DNA of 64,000 nt from contig NZ_OY787459.1 in the NCBI RefSeq assembly GCF_963678865.1, positions 958,501-1,022,500 on the forward strand. Direction: 5' to 3'. Made by a program: the position numbers and the translations under genes. The notes beneath the pieces were generated by a model. It searched no databases, was not told the DNA's origin, and saw nothing but the letters and a program-made list of their open reading frames with translations. This DNA is from Maridesulfovibrio sp. Lineage in GTDB: Bacteria > Desulfobacterota > Desulfovibrionia > Desulfovibrionales > Desulfovibrionaceae. This document shows, one piece after another, positions 6,855 to 15,532 of this stretch. Position 1 is the first letter of the stretch. Each line of letters begins with the position of its first letter.

Positions 6855-9071
6855 TCAGGTCCAACCCAATTCCATGGCCTTAAATGCATGTATCTTCTTG
6901 CTGTCCTTGCGCCCCCAATCTCCCATGAAATACATACATTCTTCACCGGAAAGGGGTTTACTGAAATAGTACCCCTGAAAACACGTCCCCCCCATCTCCC
7001 GCAACTGCGCCAACTGAGTCGGATCCTCAACGCCTTCAACAACAACTTTCATATTAATGTTCTGGCAAAGATCAAGAATGCTGGACAAAATATGCATGTT
7101 AACATCATCCAGAAAACCGAATGTCAGAGAACGGTCTATTTTTACTTTATCAATAGGCAGTTCACGCAGATAACGCAGCGAAGTGTGCCCCATACCAAAA
7201 TCGTCAATGGAGATGCGGACTCCCCGCTTACGAAGCCTGTTTAAATTTTTAAGCTCCCATTCATTGGACGACATGGCAACAGACTCAGTAATCTCAATTT
7301 CAAGGCAATCTGCAGGGACCTGCGTCGCATGCAGGCAGGCCATAACTTTTTCGTCAAGTTTTTCATCGGCAAAAAGAGACGGTGTAAAATTAACTGAAAC
7401 AAAAAAATCTTTACCGAATCTGTCATGCCAGACACTAAGCTGTGCGCATGACTCTCTGAGGACAAAATAACTCAGGCTATCAATATAATTCATGTCTTCA
7501 GCAAGTGCGACAACCACCTCTGGGGGGATGTGACCGTATGAAGGGTGATTCCAGCGCAAAAGAGCTTCAGCACCTATAATCTTACCGGCGTCAACGTCCA
7601 CCTGCGGCTGATATACCATGTAAAGCTGCTCTTCACGCCTGATAGCATATGCGAGATCATGTGCTAGCGACCGGGCTACAAAGCCTTCAAAACCTGACAG
7701 CCCAAGACATTTGTAGCCATTTATCCTCCCGGAGCCAAGGGCTGCGGCACGAACCTCACTCAGACCCTGCTCATACTGTTTTTTGGCTACCCGGTCGAAA
7801 ATAACCACAAAAGGCATGTAAATTCCAACACCTACAGAAATAACAAAAATCTGCAGCAAAACTCCGGACCACGAACCTGTTGACATGTAACTGTTGAATA
7901 ATGCCGGAGTTGTCCAATGCACAACACTCGAAATAACCGGAACAAGACCTGCAAGAGTAGCCGTATAGGCAATGCAATAGGTCAGTACCGGGGTAAGAAT
8001 AAAAGGAATAACGTAAACAGGATTCAGGATCAGCGGAATGCCGAAAAGAAGGGGTTCATTCACATTAAAGACACAAACAATCAAAGCGAGCATGGAAATT
8101 CTTCTGATCCCTGAATCGCTCCCCTTAAGCAGGATTGCAATAATCAGACTCAAAGTAAGCCCGGAACCACCAGCCAGGGCAAAACAATCAATAAAACCTT
8201 TAGTCAGGATATGTGGAGGAACCCCTCCGGCTTTAACGGCAGCAATATTGGCAGCAATATTATCCGCGAAAAGAGTGCTATCAAAAAAAGACAAACAATT
8301 TGGACCATGTACTCCGAAAAACCATAGACTTTGTGAAGTTAAAGTATATACCAGCCCGCTTAAAAACTCGGAATCAGAAAAATTAACCGTGGCAAACACC
8401 AAATGCTGCTTAAGTTGTTGCAGATTGGTGAACCCTGACAACAACATCAGTTTTTTTAGCAGACCAAAAATCAAAATCACCGCCACACATGCCGGAATAA
8501 GGGATAAAATCTCCCTTGAAAAAAGGTCATATCCTGCCCCGGAAACCGGTATGCGCATTTGAAAATCAATAAATTTATGCAACAGGTAACTGGAAACTGA
8601 GGCCACAAAAAAAGCCTGCGCAATTCCTTTGCCCAAGGAAGCAATTTCGCTGAAACTTGAAAAATTAATATCGCCATGCAGAATAAAAAAGCATGACAGG
8701 GCAATTATCACAAATAAATTCGGACTGGCGTATTCACCTGATCCTTTCTTATTGTGCATCACCCCGAAATTATAACTCATACTACACAGAAGGACCAAAA
8801 CGGCAACACCGTATGTTCCGTTTACAATGTCCTCCAACAACTTTCTGAGAGACTCAGATAAGCCTCCGGTAACACTTTGTAGGGGAAAATTTAAAATGCA
8901 AAGAAACACCGCTCCGACAACAATCAAAGGAAATACCTGTAACTGACTGCGCTTCAAGACCCGAAAAAAAGTCGTTGAAGAGATTCTACCCAAGGCAAGG
9001 TAGACCAATTCAAAAACCTTAAAAACGAAAATTATTCCCGGAATCTGCTCTTTGTCAGAATTTTCAATCAT
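6855..9071 (-). CDS. PTS EIIC membrane domain fused to EAL phosphodiesterase
   Basis: Membrane protein of 738 residues. Residues of about 20-430 form a hydrophobic lactose/cellobiose-type PTS EIIC domain with many membrane segments and the substrate-region motif FFGVHGPN; FNVNEPLLFGIP and LAGGSGLTL are also typical. Residues of about 475-720 form an EAL domain that hydrolyses c-di-GMP. It keeps the expected catalytic features: AEALLRW, SVNFTPS, EIEITES, IDDFGMG, KIDRS, VVEGVED and the FQGYYF loop. The likely role is a sugar-responsive membrane sensor that lowers c-di-GMP. No EIIA, EIIB or sugar-hydrolase genes are nearby, so transport through a phosphorelay looks unlikely, and the EIIC part may only bind ligand. 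It is monocistronic and convergent with the YciI-like gene. Confidence 0.9.
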   Translation of the reverse strand: MIENSDKEQIPGIIFVFKVFELVYLALGRISSTTFFRVLKRSQLQVFPLIVVGAVFLCILNFPLQSVTGGLSESLRKLLEDIVNGTYGVAVLVLLCSMSYNFGVMHNKKGSGEYASPNLFVIIALSCFFILHGDINFSSFSEIASLGKGIAQAFFVASVSSYLLHKFIDFQMRIPVSGAGYDLFSREILSLIPACVAVILIFGLLKKLMLLSGFTNLQQLKQHLVFATVNFSDSEFLSGLVYTLTSQSLWFFGVHGPNCLSFFDSTLFADNIAANIAAVKAGGVPPHILTKGFIDCFALAGGSGLTLSLIIAILLKGSDSGIRRISMLALIVCVFNVNEPLLFGIPLILNPVYVIPFILTPVLTYCIAYTATLAGLVPVISSVVHWTTPALFNSYMSTGSWSGVLLQIFVISVGVGIYMPFVVIFDRVAKKQYEQGLSEVRAAALGSGRINGYKCLGLSGFEGFVARSLAHDLAYAIRREEQLYMVYQPQVDVDAGKIIGAEALLRWNHPSYGHIPPEVVVALAEDMNYIDSLSYFVLRESCAQLSVWHDRFGKDFFVSVNFTPSLFADEKLDEKVMACLHATQVPADCLEIEITESVAMSSNEWELKNLNRLRKRGVRISIDDFGMGHTSLRYLRELPIDKVKIDRSLTFGFLDDVNMHILSSILDLCQNINMKVVVEGVEDPTQLAQLREMGGTCFQGYYFSKPLSGEECMYFMGDWGRKDSKKIHAFKAMELGWT

Positions 9072-9225
9072 AAAGCCCTTCTACTTCAGAAAACACCCTT
9101 TTAAAACTCATATCTCGTGACGCATTAAAGACATAATAAAAAAAAGATTTTTTTTAAAGCCCTGAAACAGAGTAATTTATGCCTTAATTGCAATATTATC
9201 TATTTTCATACGACATAATGTATAT

Positions 9226-9264
9226 AAAAAAAAAGAGCCTGCACTTGTTAAAAAGTACAGGCTC
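9226..9264 (-). terminator. Rho-independent terminator
   Basis: Minus-strand hairpin with stem GAGCCTG(T)ACTT / AAGT(G)CAGGCTC followed by nine T. It ends transcription of the 9287-10417 gene just before the promoter region of the PTS-EAL gene. Confidence 0.88.
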
Positions 9265-9286
9265 ATAACAAAAGATACACAAAAAA

Positions 9287-10417
9287 TTAATCTAAAGAAT
9301 TTATCCTGTTGGTCAACTTGCGAAATTCAGTCTTCATTTCTGAGCTCTGAAACACAATTAAATCCGGAGTCTGCAATTCAGCAATACGGTCAAGCATGGC
9401 ATTGGCATCGCGCATCAAAGAAATCAAGCTGTGCGCCCCCTGCACGGTTTCATAGGTATTCAGCGCCACCTCATACTCATGGCTCACACCTGATTTAGCA
9501 TCCGCAATGCGATCCCGATTTCTGTTTAAATATTCGCTATACATTTTGGCTGTACGCACTGTGAGCCCCTGAGCCGCCAGGTTGGTTTTATATATACCCC
9601 GATACTTGGCTGGTTCATTGTTAATCTTTTCCACAGTCCTCTGAATCAGTTCTTCCTGCTTGCTGATAATATCTGCAATCTTGACCAGATAAACATCCTC
9701 AATCCTGTGCTCATAATTATCATACAAATTAAGCAGAATACGCAGCAGCAATGTATGCATTCCGTAATAACGCTTAGCCATCTCAATGTTCTCATTGGCC
9801 TCAGCTGTCAAACGCTGCAATTCAGTAGTTATCAATTTCACATTATTAAATACCGAAAGAAGGCGCACATCATCATCTCCGGTAACACTGTAAACAAGTG
9901 TCTCCACCTGTTCGCGGTCCACCTCCATCCCGATAGCGTGCATTTCCTCCAAAAGCCGGTCAATCAACTTTTCGACCCTCTTTCCGTTTACCTCTTCCCG
10001 TATTTCAAGATCTTTAATTTTATCATCAATGGAAGCGGCATCCTTTTTCCATACCTCCCATTTCTCTACTTTCTTGGGAGCCGCAAGCCGTTCTGTCTTA
10101 AGCTCTGCAACTCTTTCCCGGCACTCCCGTGAATCTTCCTGCAACCTGCGGATAATATCCTTCGTTTCAGACATACCGGAAATTCCCAAAACCTCAATAC
10201 ACTCATCCAACAAATCATTTATCTTGCCGTCGATACTCTCTTTATCCGCTTTTAACGGATTCCATGATGAATCCGGTACCCTTCCGCGTAAATCAAGCTC
10301 GGACACAGCATCTGACAGTAATGGATGCACTTCACCCCAGACGTCCTCCAAAGAGGACGCTAAAGCCGAAGAGACAAAACAGAACACCAATATCAATAAA
10401 ATAAAAAAACTTCTCAC
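9287..10417 (-). CDS. Exported coiled-coil protein of unknown function
   Basis: Exported protein of 376 residues. The start is a GTG at 10417 with AAGG 9 bases upstream, giving a signal peptide (MRSFFILLILVFCF, cleavage near SSALAS). The mature part is almost entirely helical and charged. It has long heptad-like stretches such as DIIRRLQEDSRECRERVAEL, DKIKDLEIREEVNGKRVEKL and LRILLNLYDNYEHRIEDVYL, which suggests a periplasmic coiled-coil rod. I recognise no catalytic motif or family. It is monocistronic with its own terminator and faces the long leader of nhaB. Its substrate, partner and regulation cannot be deduced. Confidence 0.7.
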   Translation of the reverse strand: MRSFFILLILVFCFVSSALASSLEDVWGEVHPLLSDAVSELDLRGRVPDSSWNPLKADKESIDGKINDLLDECIEVLGISGMSETKDIIRRLQEDSRECRERVAELKTERLAAPKKVEKWEVWKKDAASIDDKIKDLEIREEVNGKRVEKLIDRLLEEMHAIGMEVDREQVETLVYSVTGDDDVRLLSVFNNVKLITTELQRLTAEANENIEMAKRYYGMHTLLLRILLNLYDNYEHRIEDVYLVKIADIISKQEELIQRTVEKINNEPAKYRGIYKTNLAAQGLTVRTAKMYSEYLNRNRDRIADAKSGVSHEYEVALNTYETVQGAHSLISLMRDANAMLDRIAELQTPDLIVFQSSEMKTEFRKLTNRINSLD

Positions 10418-11088
10418 CTGTATTCACCTTCGATCGATCAGCAAGATCGACATTCATCACTGTACGTTCTTCGCCGTCAAATATATTAGCTCAAAAATCA
10501 CAATGCGTTAAATCCCGTTATTATAATAATCGTTTTCACAACTACTACAATAACTCCAGTCAAAAAACTTCCTTTTTTAAATTTTTAAAAAAAATAAAAC
10601 CCATGCGAACATATTAGCGTAAAACGTTTAAAAAAAAGCTACGCGTGCTCGCAGTTAAATGAAATTGTATAAGAACATAACATCTTATAAAAGCGGATGT
10701 CATGTATAAAGTTCAAGCACACCATCAAAGTATAGATGGACTCGCTGCAATATATTTCATTATTCTAATCAAATGTGAATATTTTCCCGATTATAAACCA
10801 AAAATAATATAATACTATAATTTAGTACTTCACGACTGGACTTATGACTGACAGGCGAATATATAACCCACCGAAGGATAGTGGATTTTTCAACCACTAT
10901 ATACTGAAACCCGCGACACAGCCTCCTGACCACCGCCAGAAAATTCGGTCCGTGCGTTGTGTCCTGCCCCCGGACTTATGCTTTAGCATTTCCAGCTAGC
11001 CAGACAAAATATACCACGAACACGTGATATGCCGGGCAATCACTTCAGTATTCATTATTTTACAGATCTAAGCGAATGGAGAGACGCT
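10418..11088. other. Long intergenic region with nhaB leader
   Basis: This 671-base gap separates the divergent 9287-10417 gene and nhaB. The left two thirds are AT-rich with no supported gene. A TATAAT hexamer lies at 10816-10821 without a good -35 element. The right part (about 10830-11045) is more GC-rich and foldable; see the separate entry. Confidence 0.55.
10836..11043 (+). ncRNA. Structured 5' leader of nhaB, possible riboswitch
   Basis: A foldable RNA segment sits in the roughly 260-base leader of nhaB. Visible pairings are CTGGA 10836-10840 with TCCAG 10991-10995 (closing helix), ATAGTGG 10878-10884 with CCACTAT 10894-10900, GACACA 10915-10920 with TGTGTC 10958-10963, and GTGAT 11024-11028 with ATCAC 11039-11043. 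ACCGAA 10870-10875 can also pair with TTCGGT 10944-10949 inside the GACACA stem, giving a pseudoknot. This competes with a local GACC/GGTC hairpin, so two mutually exclusive folds exist. I could not match it to a riboswitch class I know. A cation- or pH-sensing role would suit an antiporter gene but is inference. Confidence 0.35.
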
Positions 11089-12711
11089 ATGCCCCAATCA
11101 TTAGCAAAAACTTTTGTGAATACCTTTCTGGGCCATGCCCCGATGTGGTATAAACTGGCCATTCTGGCCTTCCTGATCATTAACCCTGTAATTATGGCAA
11201 CCATAGGACCTTTCGTTGCAGGCTGGGTTCTTATTGCCGAATTTATCTTTACCCTGACCATGGCATTGAAATGCTACCCCCTTCCGGCAGGCGGACTGCT
11301 GGCAATGGAAGCTGTACTTATCGGACTGACCAACCCGGAAACCATCTATCATGAAGCCCACCACAACTTTGAAGTAATCCTTCTGCTGATTTTCATGGTC
11401 GCAGGTATCCACTTCATGAAAGACTTCCTGCAGTTCACCTTTACCCGCATTCTGGTTAATGTGCGTTCTAAAATGCTTATCTCACTGCTCTTCTGCTTTG
11501 CAGGAGCATTCCTTTCAGCATTTCTTGATGCGCTGACTGTTACCGCGGTCATTATCGCCGTAGCGCTGGGTTTTTACAGCGTATATCATAAGTATGTTTC
11601 CAGTGGCGCGGATACAGGCTCTCACAGCCTTGATTCAGACCTGCACCTTAAAGAAAAAAACCGCGAAGAGCTTAAAGAATTCCGAGGATTTCTTCGCAAC
11701 CTGATGATGCACGGCGCTGTGGGTACTGCTCTCGGTGGTGTATGCACCCTCGTTGGCGAACCTCAGAACCTGCTTATCGGCAGCGAAATGGGCTGGCATT
11801 TTATTCCCTTTGCAGTCAATGTAGCCCCGGTAACCATGCCTGTTTTTGCTATCGGCCTGCTGACCTGCATGCTCGTTGAGCAGTTCAAAATCTGCGGATA
11901 CGGCTTTACCCTGCCCGGCAACATTCGCTCATTCCTTTTTGAAGAAGCCATGCGTCAGGAAGAAAAACAGGGGCAAGCCGGTCGTTTAAGACTGATCATC
12001 CAGGCCATCATAGGTGTCTGGCTTATCCTTGCATTGGCCTTCCACCTCGCTGCAGTCGGTATTGTCGGTCTTTCCATCATCGTATTGCTGACTGCTTTCA
12101 CCGGGGTTATCGAAGAAAGCCGTATCGGCCCCGCATTTGAAGAAGCCCTGCCTTTTACCGCATTGCTGGTTGTATTCTTCTCCGTGGTTGCCGTCATCCA
12201 CTCTCAGGAACTGTTCAAGCCGATTATTTCATACGTACTCAGCTTGCAGGGACAAGCCCAGCTTATGGCTTACTACATCGCAAACGGATTACTATCTGCC
12301 ATCTCTGACAACGTATTCGTTGCAACTGTCTACATTTCGGAAACCAAAATGCATTTCGTACATTTACTTGATGCCATCCCCGGAATCGGTATGAGCGGAC
12401 AAGCCCTCATGGACAAACTGACAGACCCACACGCTGTACGTGCCGACGTTATCGCCGCACTGCCCCAAGCCGCTGCAACTCAAGTCCACGCAGCCATGCA
12501 CCAATTTGACAAACTTGCTGTTGCCATCAACACAGGTACCAACATTCCATCTGTGGCAACACCCAACGGACAGGCAGCTTTCCTCTTTCTGCTGACAAGT
12601 GCTCTTGCCCCGGTCATCAGGCTTTCATACGGCAGAATGGTCTTGCTGGCACTTCCCTACACCCTGACCATGTCCATCACCGGCCTTCTGGCAGTTGACT
12701 GGTTTCTATAG
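11089..12711 (+). CDS. nhaB: Na+/H+ antiporter NhaB
   Basis: Integral membrane sodium/proton antiporter of the NhaB family, 540 residues; family members are typically slightly over 500. The ATG at 11089 has GGAG 7 bases upstream. The in-frame ATG at 11029 would add a polar leader with no ribosome site. The product begins [18 protein letters not shown], typical of NhaB. It contains about a dozen hydrophobic segments and the conserved [20 protein letters not shown] and [13 protein letters not shown] regions. It exports Na+ in exchange for protons and supports growth in saline or alkaline conditions, as expected for a marine anaerobe. The gene is monocistronic, with a long structured leader upstream and a strong terminator downstream. 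Confidence 0.95.
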   Translation: MPQSLAKTFVNTFLGHAPMWYKLAILAFLIINPVIMATIGPFVAGWVLIAEFIFTLTMALKCYPLPAGGLLAMEAVLIGLTNPETIYHEAHHNFEVILLLIFMVAGIHFMKDFLQFTFTRILVNVRSKMLISLLFCFAGAFLSAFLDALTVTAVIIAVALGFYSVYHKYVSSGADTGSHSLDSDLHLKEKNREELKEFRGFLRNLMMHGAVGTALGGVCTLVGEPQNLLIGSEMGWHFIPFAVNVAPVTMPVFAIGLLTCMLVEQFKICGYGFTLPGNIRSFLFEEAMRQEEKQGQAGRLRLIIQAIIGVWLILALAFHLAAVGIVGLSIIVLLTAFTGVIEESRIGPAFEEALPFTALLVVFFSVVAVIHSQELFKPIISYVLSLQGQAQLMAYYIANGLLSAISDNVFVATVYISETKMHFVHLLDAIPGIGMSGQALMDKLTDPHAVRADVIAALPQAAATQVHAAMHQFDKLAVAINTGTNIPSVATPNGQAAFLFLLTSALAPVIRLSYGRMVLLALPYTLTMSITGLLAVDWFL

Positions 12712-12810
12712 AAAACTTCAGATAGCCCCTTGGGAACCCAAAAGAACTTCTGGCAAAATTATTGGGAAACTTCTCAAACTTTCAACGGGCTTCACTAAAA
12801 TATAACTTAG

Positions 12811-12850
12811 AAAGCGGGTAAACTGATTATCAGTTTACCCGCTTTCTTTT
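12811..12850 (+). terminator. Rho-independent terminator of nhaB
   Basis: Fifteen-base perfect stem AAAGCGGGTAAACTG / CAGTTTACCCGCTTT with loop ATTAT, followed by CTTTT. It lies 100 bases after the nhaB stop codon. Confidence 0.9.
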
Positions 12851-12957
12851 GCCCTGCTCTAGACATACAGAAACAAAAAATTTAGCCTCAATATGAAAAC
12901 AAGAATCACCTACAAGTTAGGCAACAGATTGAAAGGTCTTTAGTTGCCGGAGGCAAA

Positions 12958-13350
12958 ATGAATACAACTCTCAAAATTATAGGAAACATAAGCTCCACGA
13001 TAAAGACACGCAAAGATGCCCCCAAGCAGGGAAATGAAGGTGGGGTGGAAGCGGTGGTGGAGATCAATGAAGAATATCGTGAATCAATGGACGGATTGAA
13101 TGTGGGAAATGAAATCCTGCTCTTCACATGGCTGCACGAAGCAGACCGCAACTGCCAAAAGGTTCACCCACGTGGAAAAGAATCTCGCCCTAAACGGGGT
13201 GTATTCTCCACCCGCTCGCCGGACAGGCCCAATCCCATAGGCCTGCATCCAGTTACCATCACAGAAATAAACGGATGCAAAATAAAAGTCCGCCCTATGG
13301 AAGCCATAGACGGAACACCGCTTGTGGACATAAAAATAAACCAGCGCTAA
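12958..13350 (+). CDS. trmO: tRNA (t6A37) N6-methyltransferase TrmO-like
   Basis: TsaA/YaeB-family (TrmO) protein of 130 residues. TrmO methylates N6-threonylcarbamoyladenosine at position 37 of certain tRNAs, using S-adenosylmethionine bound by its beta-barrel. Family signatures are GNISSTIKTRKDAPKQG at the N-terminus, LFTWLHEADR, and the cluster GVFSTRSPDRPNPIGLHPV. The product is at the short end: Escherichia coli TrmO carries a C-terminal extension that is absent here, as in many anaerobes and archaea. GGAGG lies 6 bases upstream of the ATG, within the local palindrome TTGCCGGAGGCAA. It is monocistronic and ends at the hairpin at 13372-13400, facing infA. The assignment is confident; the exact tRNA target is inferred from the family. 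Confidence 0.9.
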   Translation: MNTTLKIIGNISSTIKTRKDAPKQGNEGGVEAVVEINEEYRESMDGLNVGNEILLFTWLHEADRNCQKVHPRGKESRPKRGVFSTRSPDRPNPIGLHPVTITEINGCKIKVRPMEAIDGTPLVDIKINQR

Positions 13351-13371
13351 TAAGATTGAAATGCCATCCCA

Positions 13372-13400
13372 CGGGGTCGGTAACTTTAGGACCGACCCCG
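13372..13400. terminator. GC-rich hairpin between trmO and infA
   Basis: Stem CGGGGTCGGT / ACCGACCCCG with a 9-base loop between two convergent genes. There is no long T tract on either side, so it may act as a bidirectional barrier or weak terminator. Confidence 0.55.
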
Positions 13401-13447
13401 CATGGGGTATTCCATCAATACAGGTATCGTGAAATCTCGGGTAGCTA

Positions 13448-13666
13448 CTACCGGGGACGGTAAGTAATTCTGCCGCGAGTGAGATCGTAAGGAGAGAGCT
13501 CAACCGTTACCTTGTCACCGGGCATAACCCTGATGCGGAATTTACGCATCTTGCCGGAGATGTGAGCCAGAACCTCATGACCGTTTTCAAGCTCTACACG
13601 AAACATAGCGTTGGGGAGAGCTTCTTCTACAATACCGTTTACTGCAATGCCTTCTTCTTTAGCCAA
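13448..13666 (-). CDS. infA: Translation initiation factor IF-1
   Basis: IF-1 of 72 residues, the standard length, with the OB-fold sequence of the family: [19 protein letters not shown], then [19 protein letters not shown], then [18 protein letters not shown]. It binds the ribosomal A site during initiation. The start codon is TTG at 13666 with GAGG 7 bases upstream; no ATG or GTG fits the conserved N-terminus. Rare start codons are common in translation-factor genes and may limit synthesis. It is transcribed alone. A perfect 16-base tandem duplication lies immediately upstream (13687-13718). Confidence 0.96.
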   Translation of the reverse strand: MAKEEGIAVNGIVEEALPNAMFRVELENGHEVLAHISGKMRKFRIRVMPGDKVTVELSPYDLTRGRITYRPR

Positions 13667-13686
13667 AACTTTTCCTCTTATTCTTG

Positions 13687-13718
13687 ATTAGTTACATAAA
13701 AAATTAGTTACATAAAAA
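13687..13718. repeat. 16-bp perfect tandem duplication upstream of infA
   Basis: Two head-to-tail copies of ATTAGTTACATAAAAA occupy the infA leader, directly after the T tract of the neighbouring terminator. The duplication is exact. It may be a recent slippage product or a duplicated operator or UTR element. Confidence 0.85.
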
Positions 13719-13750
13719 AAGCCCGCATTCGCAACTGCGACAGCGGGCTT
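13711..13750 (-). terminator. Rho-independent terminator after RRM gene
   Basis: Minus-strand hairpin AAGCCCGC / GCGGGCTT with an inner TCGC-AACT-GCGA stem, followed by seven T. It terminates the RRM-protein transcript. Two further small hairpins precede it: GCGAGAA/TTCTCGC at 13812-13832 and AGCCC/GGGCT near 13836-13848. Confidence 0.85.
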
Positions 13751-13867
13751 AATTTTTGATTTTCCCGGTCTTGGGAAGATCAAGACTGTCTTTAGGTACA
13801 AAATGGTTTCAGCGAGAATAACACATTCTCGCCAGCCCAAAGGGGCTTTATACCAAATCGCAACAAA

Positions 13868-14134
13868 TTACCAGCGTCTGGGACGTGGTTCACGGGGACG
13901 GGCTTCGTTTACTTTCAGATTACGGCCGCCAAAGTCAGTACCATCAAGATTTTCAATAGCCTGAATAGCGCCTTCATCTTCCATTTCAACAAAACCGAAT
14001 CCACGGGGGCGGCCGGTTTCACGGTCATTGATGAGTTTAACAGAAATAACTTCACCAAATTCTTCAAAAGCTGCCCTTACATCTTCCTCGGAAGAGTTCC
14101 AGGGAAGATTGCCCACGTAAATGTTCTTCGACAT
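13868..14134 (-). CDS. RRM RNA-binding protein
   Basis: Single RNA-recognition-motif protein of 88 residues, in the cold-shock-associated Rbp class. The RNP2 motif (IYVGNLPWN) and the RNP1 motif (RGFGFVEM) are both intact, with the basic Arg/Pro tail typical of these bacterial RRM proteins. The ATG at 14134 is preferred because GGAG lies 9 bases upstream; a longer in-frame ATG at 14149 would put that site inside the coding region. It binds single-stranded RNA and probably acts as a chaperone. It is monocistronic, with tandem hairpins in its 3' region and a terminator at 13711-13750, so its mRNA 3' end is unusually structured. Confidence 0.93.
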   Translation of the reverse strand: MSKNIYVGNLPWNSSEEDVRAAFEEFGEVISVKLINDRETGRPRGFGFVEMEDEGAIQAIENLDGTDFGGRNLKVNEARPREPRPRRW

Positions 14135-14341
14135 CTCAAAAAACTCCATAAAACGTTAGAACTTAAAACAAAACCAGACCGCCGTTCGAACTTAAAAATT
14201 CTTTACGACACTTGCTGTACTCAGAAACCCGCTGAGATAACCAGCCATTCAACAAAATACCTATAAAGACAATCTATGATATTCGGCTGAAATCCGGTAG
14301 CCTATGTAGCCCCATACCCCAGCAAGGATAAAAGAGCAATA

Positions 14342-14390
14342 GGCCCGCGCAAAAAAGGTTATTTAAATACAACTTTTTTTTACGCGGGCC
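14342..14390 (-). terminator. Near-perfect 49-base inverted repeat after ilvC
   Basis: Outer stem GGCCCGCG / CGCGGGCC, continued by A-rich/T-rich arms (AAAAAA against TTTTTT) and centred on the palindrome TATTTAAATA. It lies 27 bases downstream of ilvC and upstream of the RRM gene. There is no T tract after the GC stem, so RNA folding rather than classical termination may matter here. Confidence 0.65.
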
Positions 14391-14416
14391 ATAATATTTT
14401 AATAAAGAGTGGTCAG

Positions 14417-15406
14417 TTATTTTTTGAGCCAGCTCATCATTTTGCGGAGTTCACCACCGACCTGCTCGATCTGGTGTTCTTTACCGATGCGGCGCATAGC
14501 GCTGAAGTGAGCCTTACCGGTCATGTTCTCAGCAATGAATTCCCTAGCGAATTCACCCTGCTGGATTTCCTTGAGGATCTTCTTCATTTCTTTGCGGCTT
14601 TCTGCATTGATTACGCGGGGACCGCGGGTGAGATCACCGTACTCAGCGGTATCGGAAATGGAATTACGCATCTTAGCCAGACCACCTTCATAAATGAGGT
14701 CGATGATCAGCTTGCATTCGTGCAGACACTCAAAATAAGCAATTTCGGGCTGGTAACCTGCTTCTACGAGAGTTTCGAAGCCAGCTTTGATCAGTTCGGA
14801 AAGACCGCCGCAAAGAACAGCCTGTTCACCGAAAAGGTCGGTTTCGGTTTCTTCACGGAAAGTAGTCTGCAGAACGCCGGAACGGGTTGCACCGATGCCT
14901 TTTGCGTAAGCAAGAGCGATATCAAAAGCCTTGCCGGAAGCATCCTGATCTACAGCGATGATTGCAGGAACAGCTCCGCCTTCGGTGTAGGTACGGCGTA
15001 CGAGATGGCCGGGGCCTTTGGGAGCAGCCATGATTACATCAACGTCTGCAGGAGGAGTAATCTGTTCGAAATGAATGTTGAAACCGTGTCCGAAAGCAAG
15101 GATATTACCGGGCTTCAGGTTGGGCGCGATGTCAGCTTTGTAGATTTCTGCCTGAACCTGGTCGGGCAGGAGGATCATAATGAGATCGGCCTGTGCGGCA
15201 GCTTCAGCAGCACTTACGGGTTCAAAACCGTGCTCTTTGGCAAGCTCGTAGTTTGCACTGCCGGGACGCTGACCAACAACAACTTTAACACCGGAATCAC
15301 GGAGGTTCTGTGCGTGGGCATGACCCTGACTACCGTAACCGATAATGGCAACTGTCTTATCTTTAAGCAGATTAAGATCAGCATCATTTTCATAATAAAC
15401 TTTCAT
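14417..15406 (-). CDS. ilvC: Ketol-acid reductoisomerase
   Basis: Class I ketol-acid reductoisomerase of 329 residues, the usual short form. It carries out the Mg2+-dependent alkyl migration and NADPH reduction of acetolactate and acetohydroxybutyrate in valine, leucine and isoleucine synthesis. The Rossmann motif is [16 protein letters not shown]. The catalytic domain contains [26 protein letters not shown] and [20 protein letters not shown], with the acidic metal ligands in place. AGGAG lies 6 bases before the ATG. It is third in the minus-strand ilvB-ilvN-ilvC order. A gap of 126 bases after ilvN leaves room for its own promoter, and the gene ends before the 49-base inverted repeat. Confidence 0.98.
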   Translation of the reverse strand: MKVYYENDADLNLLKDKTVAIIGYGSQGHAHAQNLRDSGVKVVVGQRPGSANYELAKEHGFEPVSAAEAAAQADLIMILLPDQVQAEIYKADIAPNLKPGNILAFGHGFNIHFEQITPPADVDVIMAAPKGPGHLVRRTYTEGGAVPAIIAVDQDASGKAFDIALAYAKGIGATRSGVLQTTFREETETDLFGEQAVLCGGLSELIKAGFETLVEAGYQPEIAYFECLHECKLIIDLIYEGGLAKMRNSISDTAEYGDLTRGPRVINAESRKEMKKILKEIQQGEFAREFIAENMTGKAHFSAMRRIGKEHQIEQVGGELRKMMSWLKK

Positions 15407-15532
15407 TGCTTTCTCCTAGATATTATTCGCTTTAATTCGGACACGAAACTTGTGAATAGTTCCCCGGCGGCTCGCCTTGATAAAAGCCGTGCGGAGGACA
15501 CTCTTGTGCCGAAATGTTTATGAAATTTTAAA

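Noticed and set aside
6837..6862. Hairpin GGACCTG / CAGGTCC between the YciI-like and PTS-EAL genes
   Set aside because: It overlaps the coding end of the PTS-EAL gene and has no T tract, so it was not called a terminator.
10836..10995. Known riboswitch class (c-di-GMP-I, fluoride, Li+ or Na+) in front of nhaB
   Set aside because: Conserved core sequences of these classes as I remember them are not present. Kept as an unassigned structured leader.
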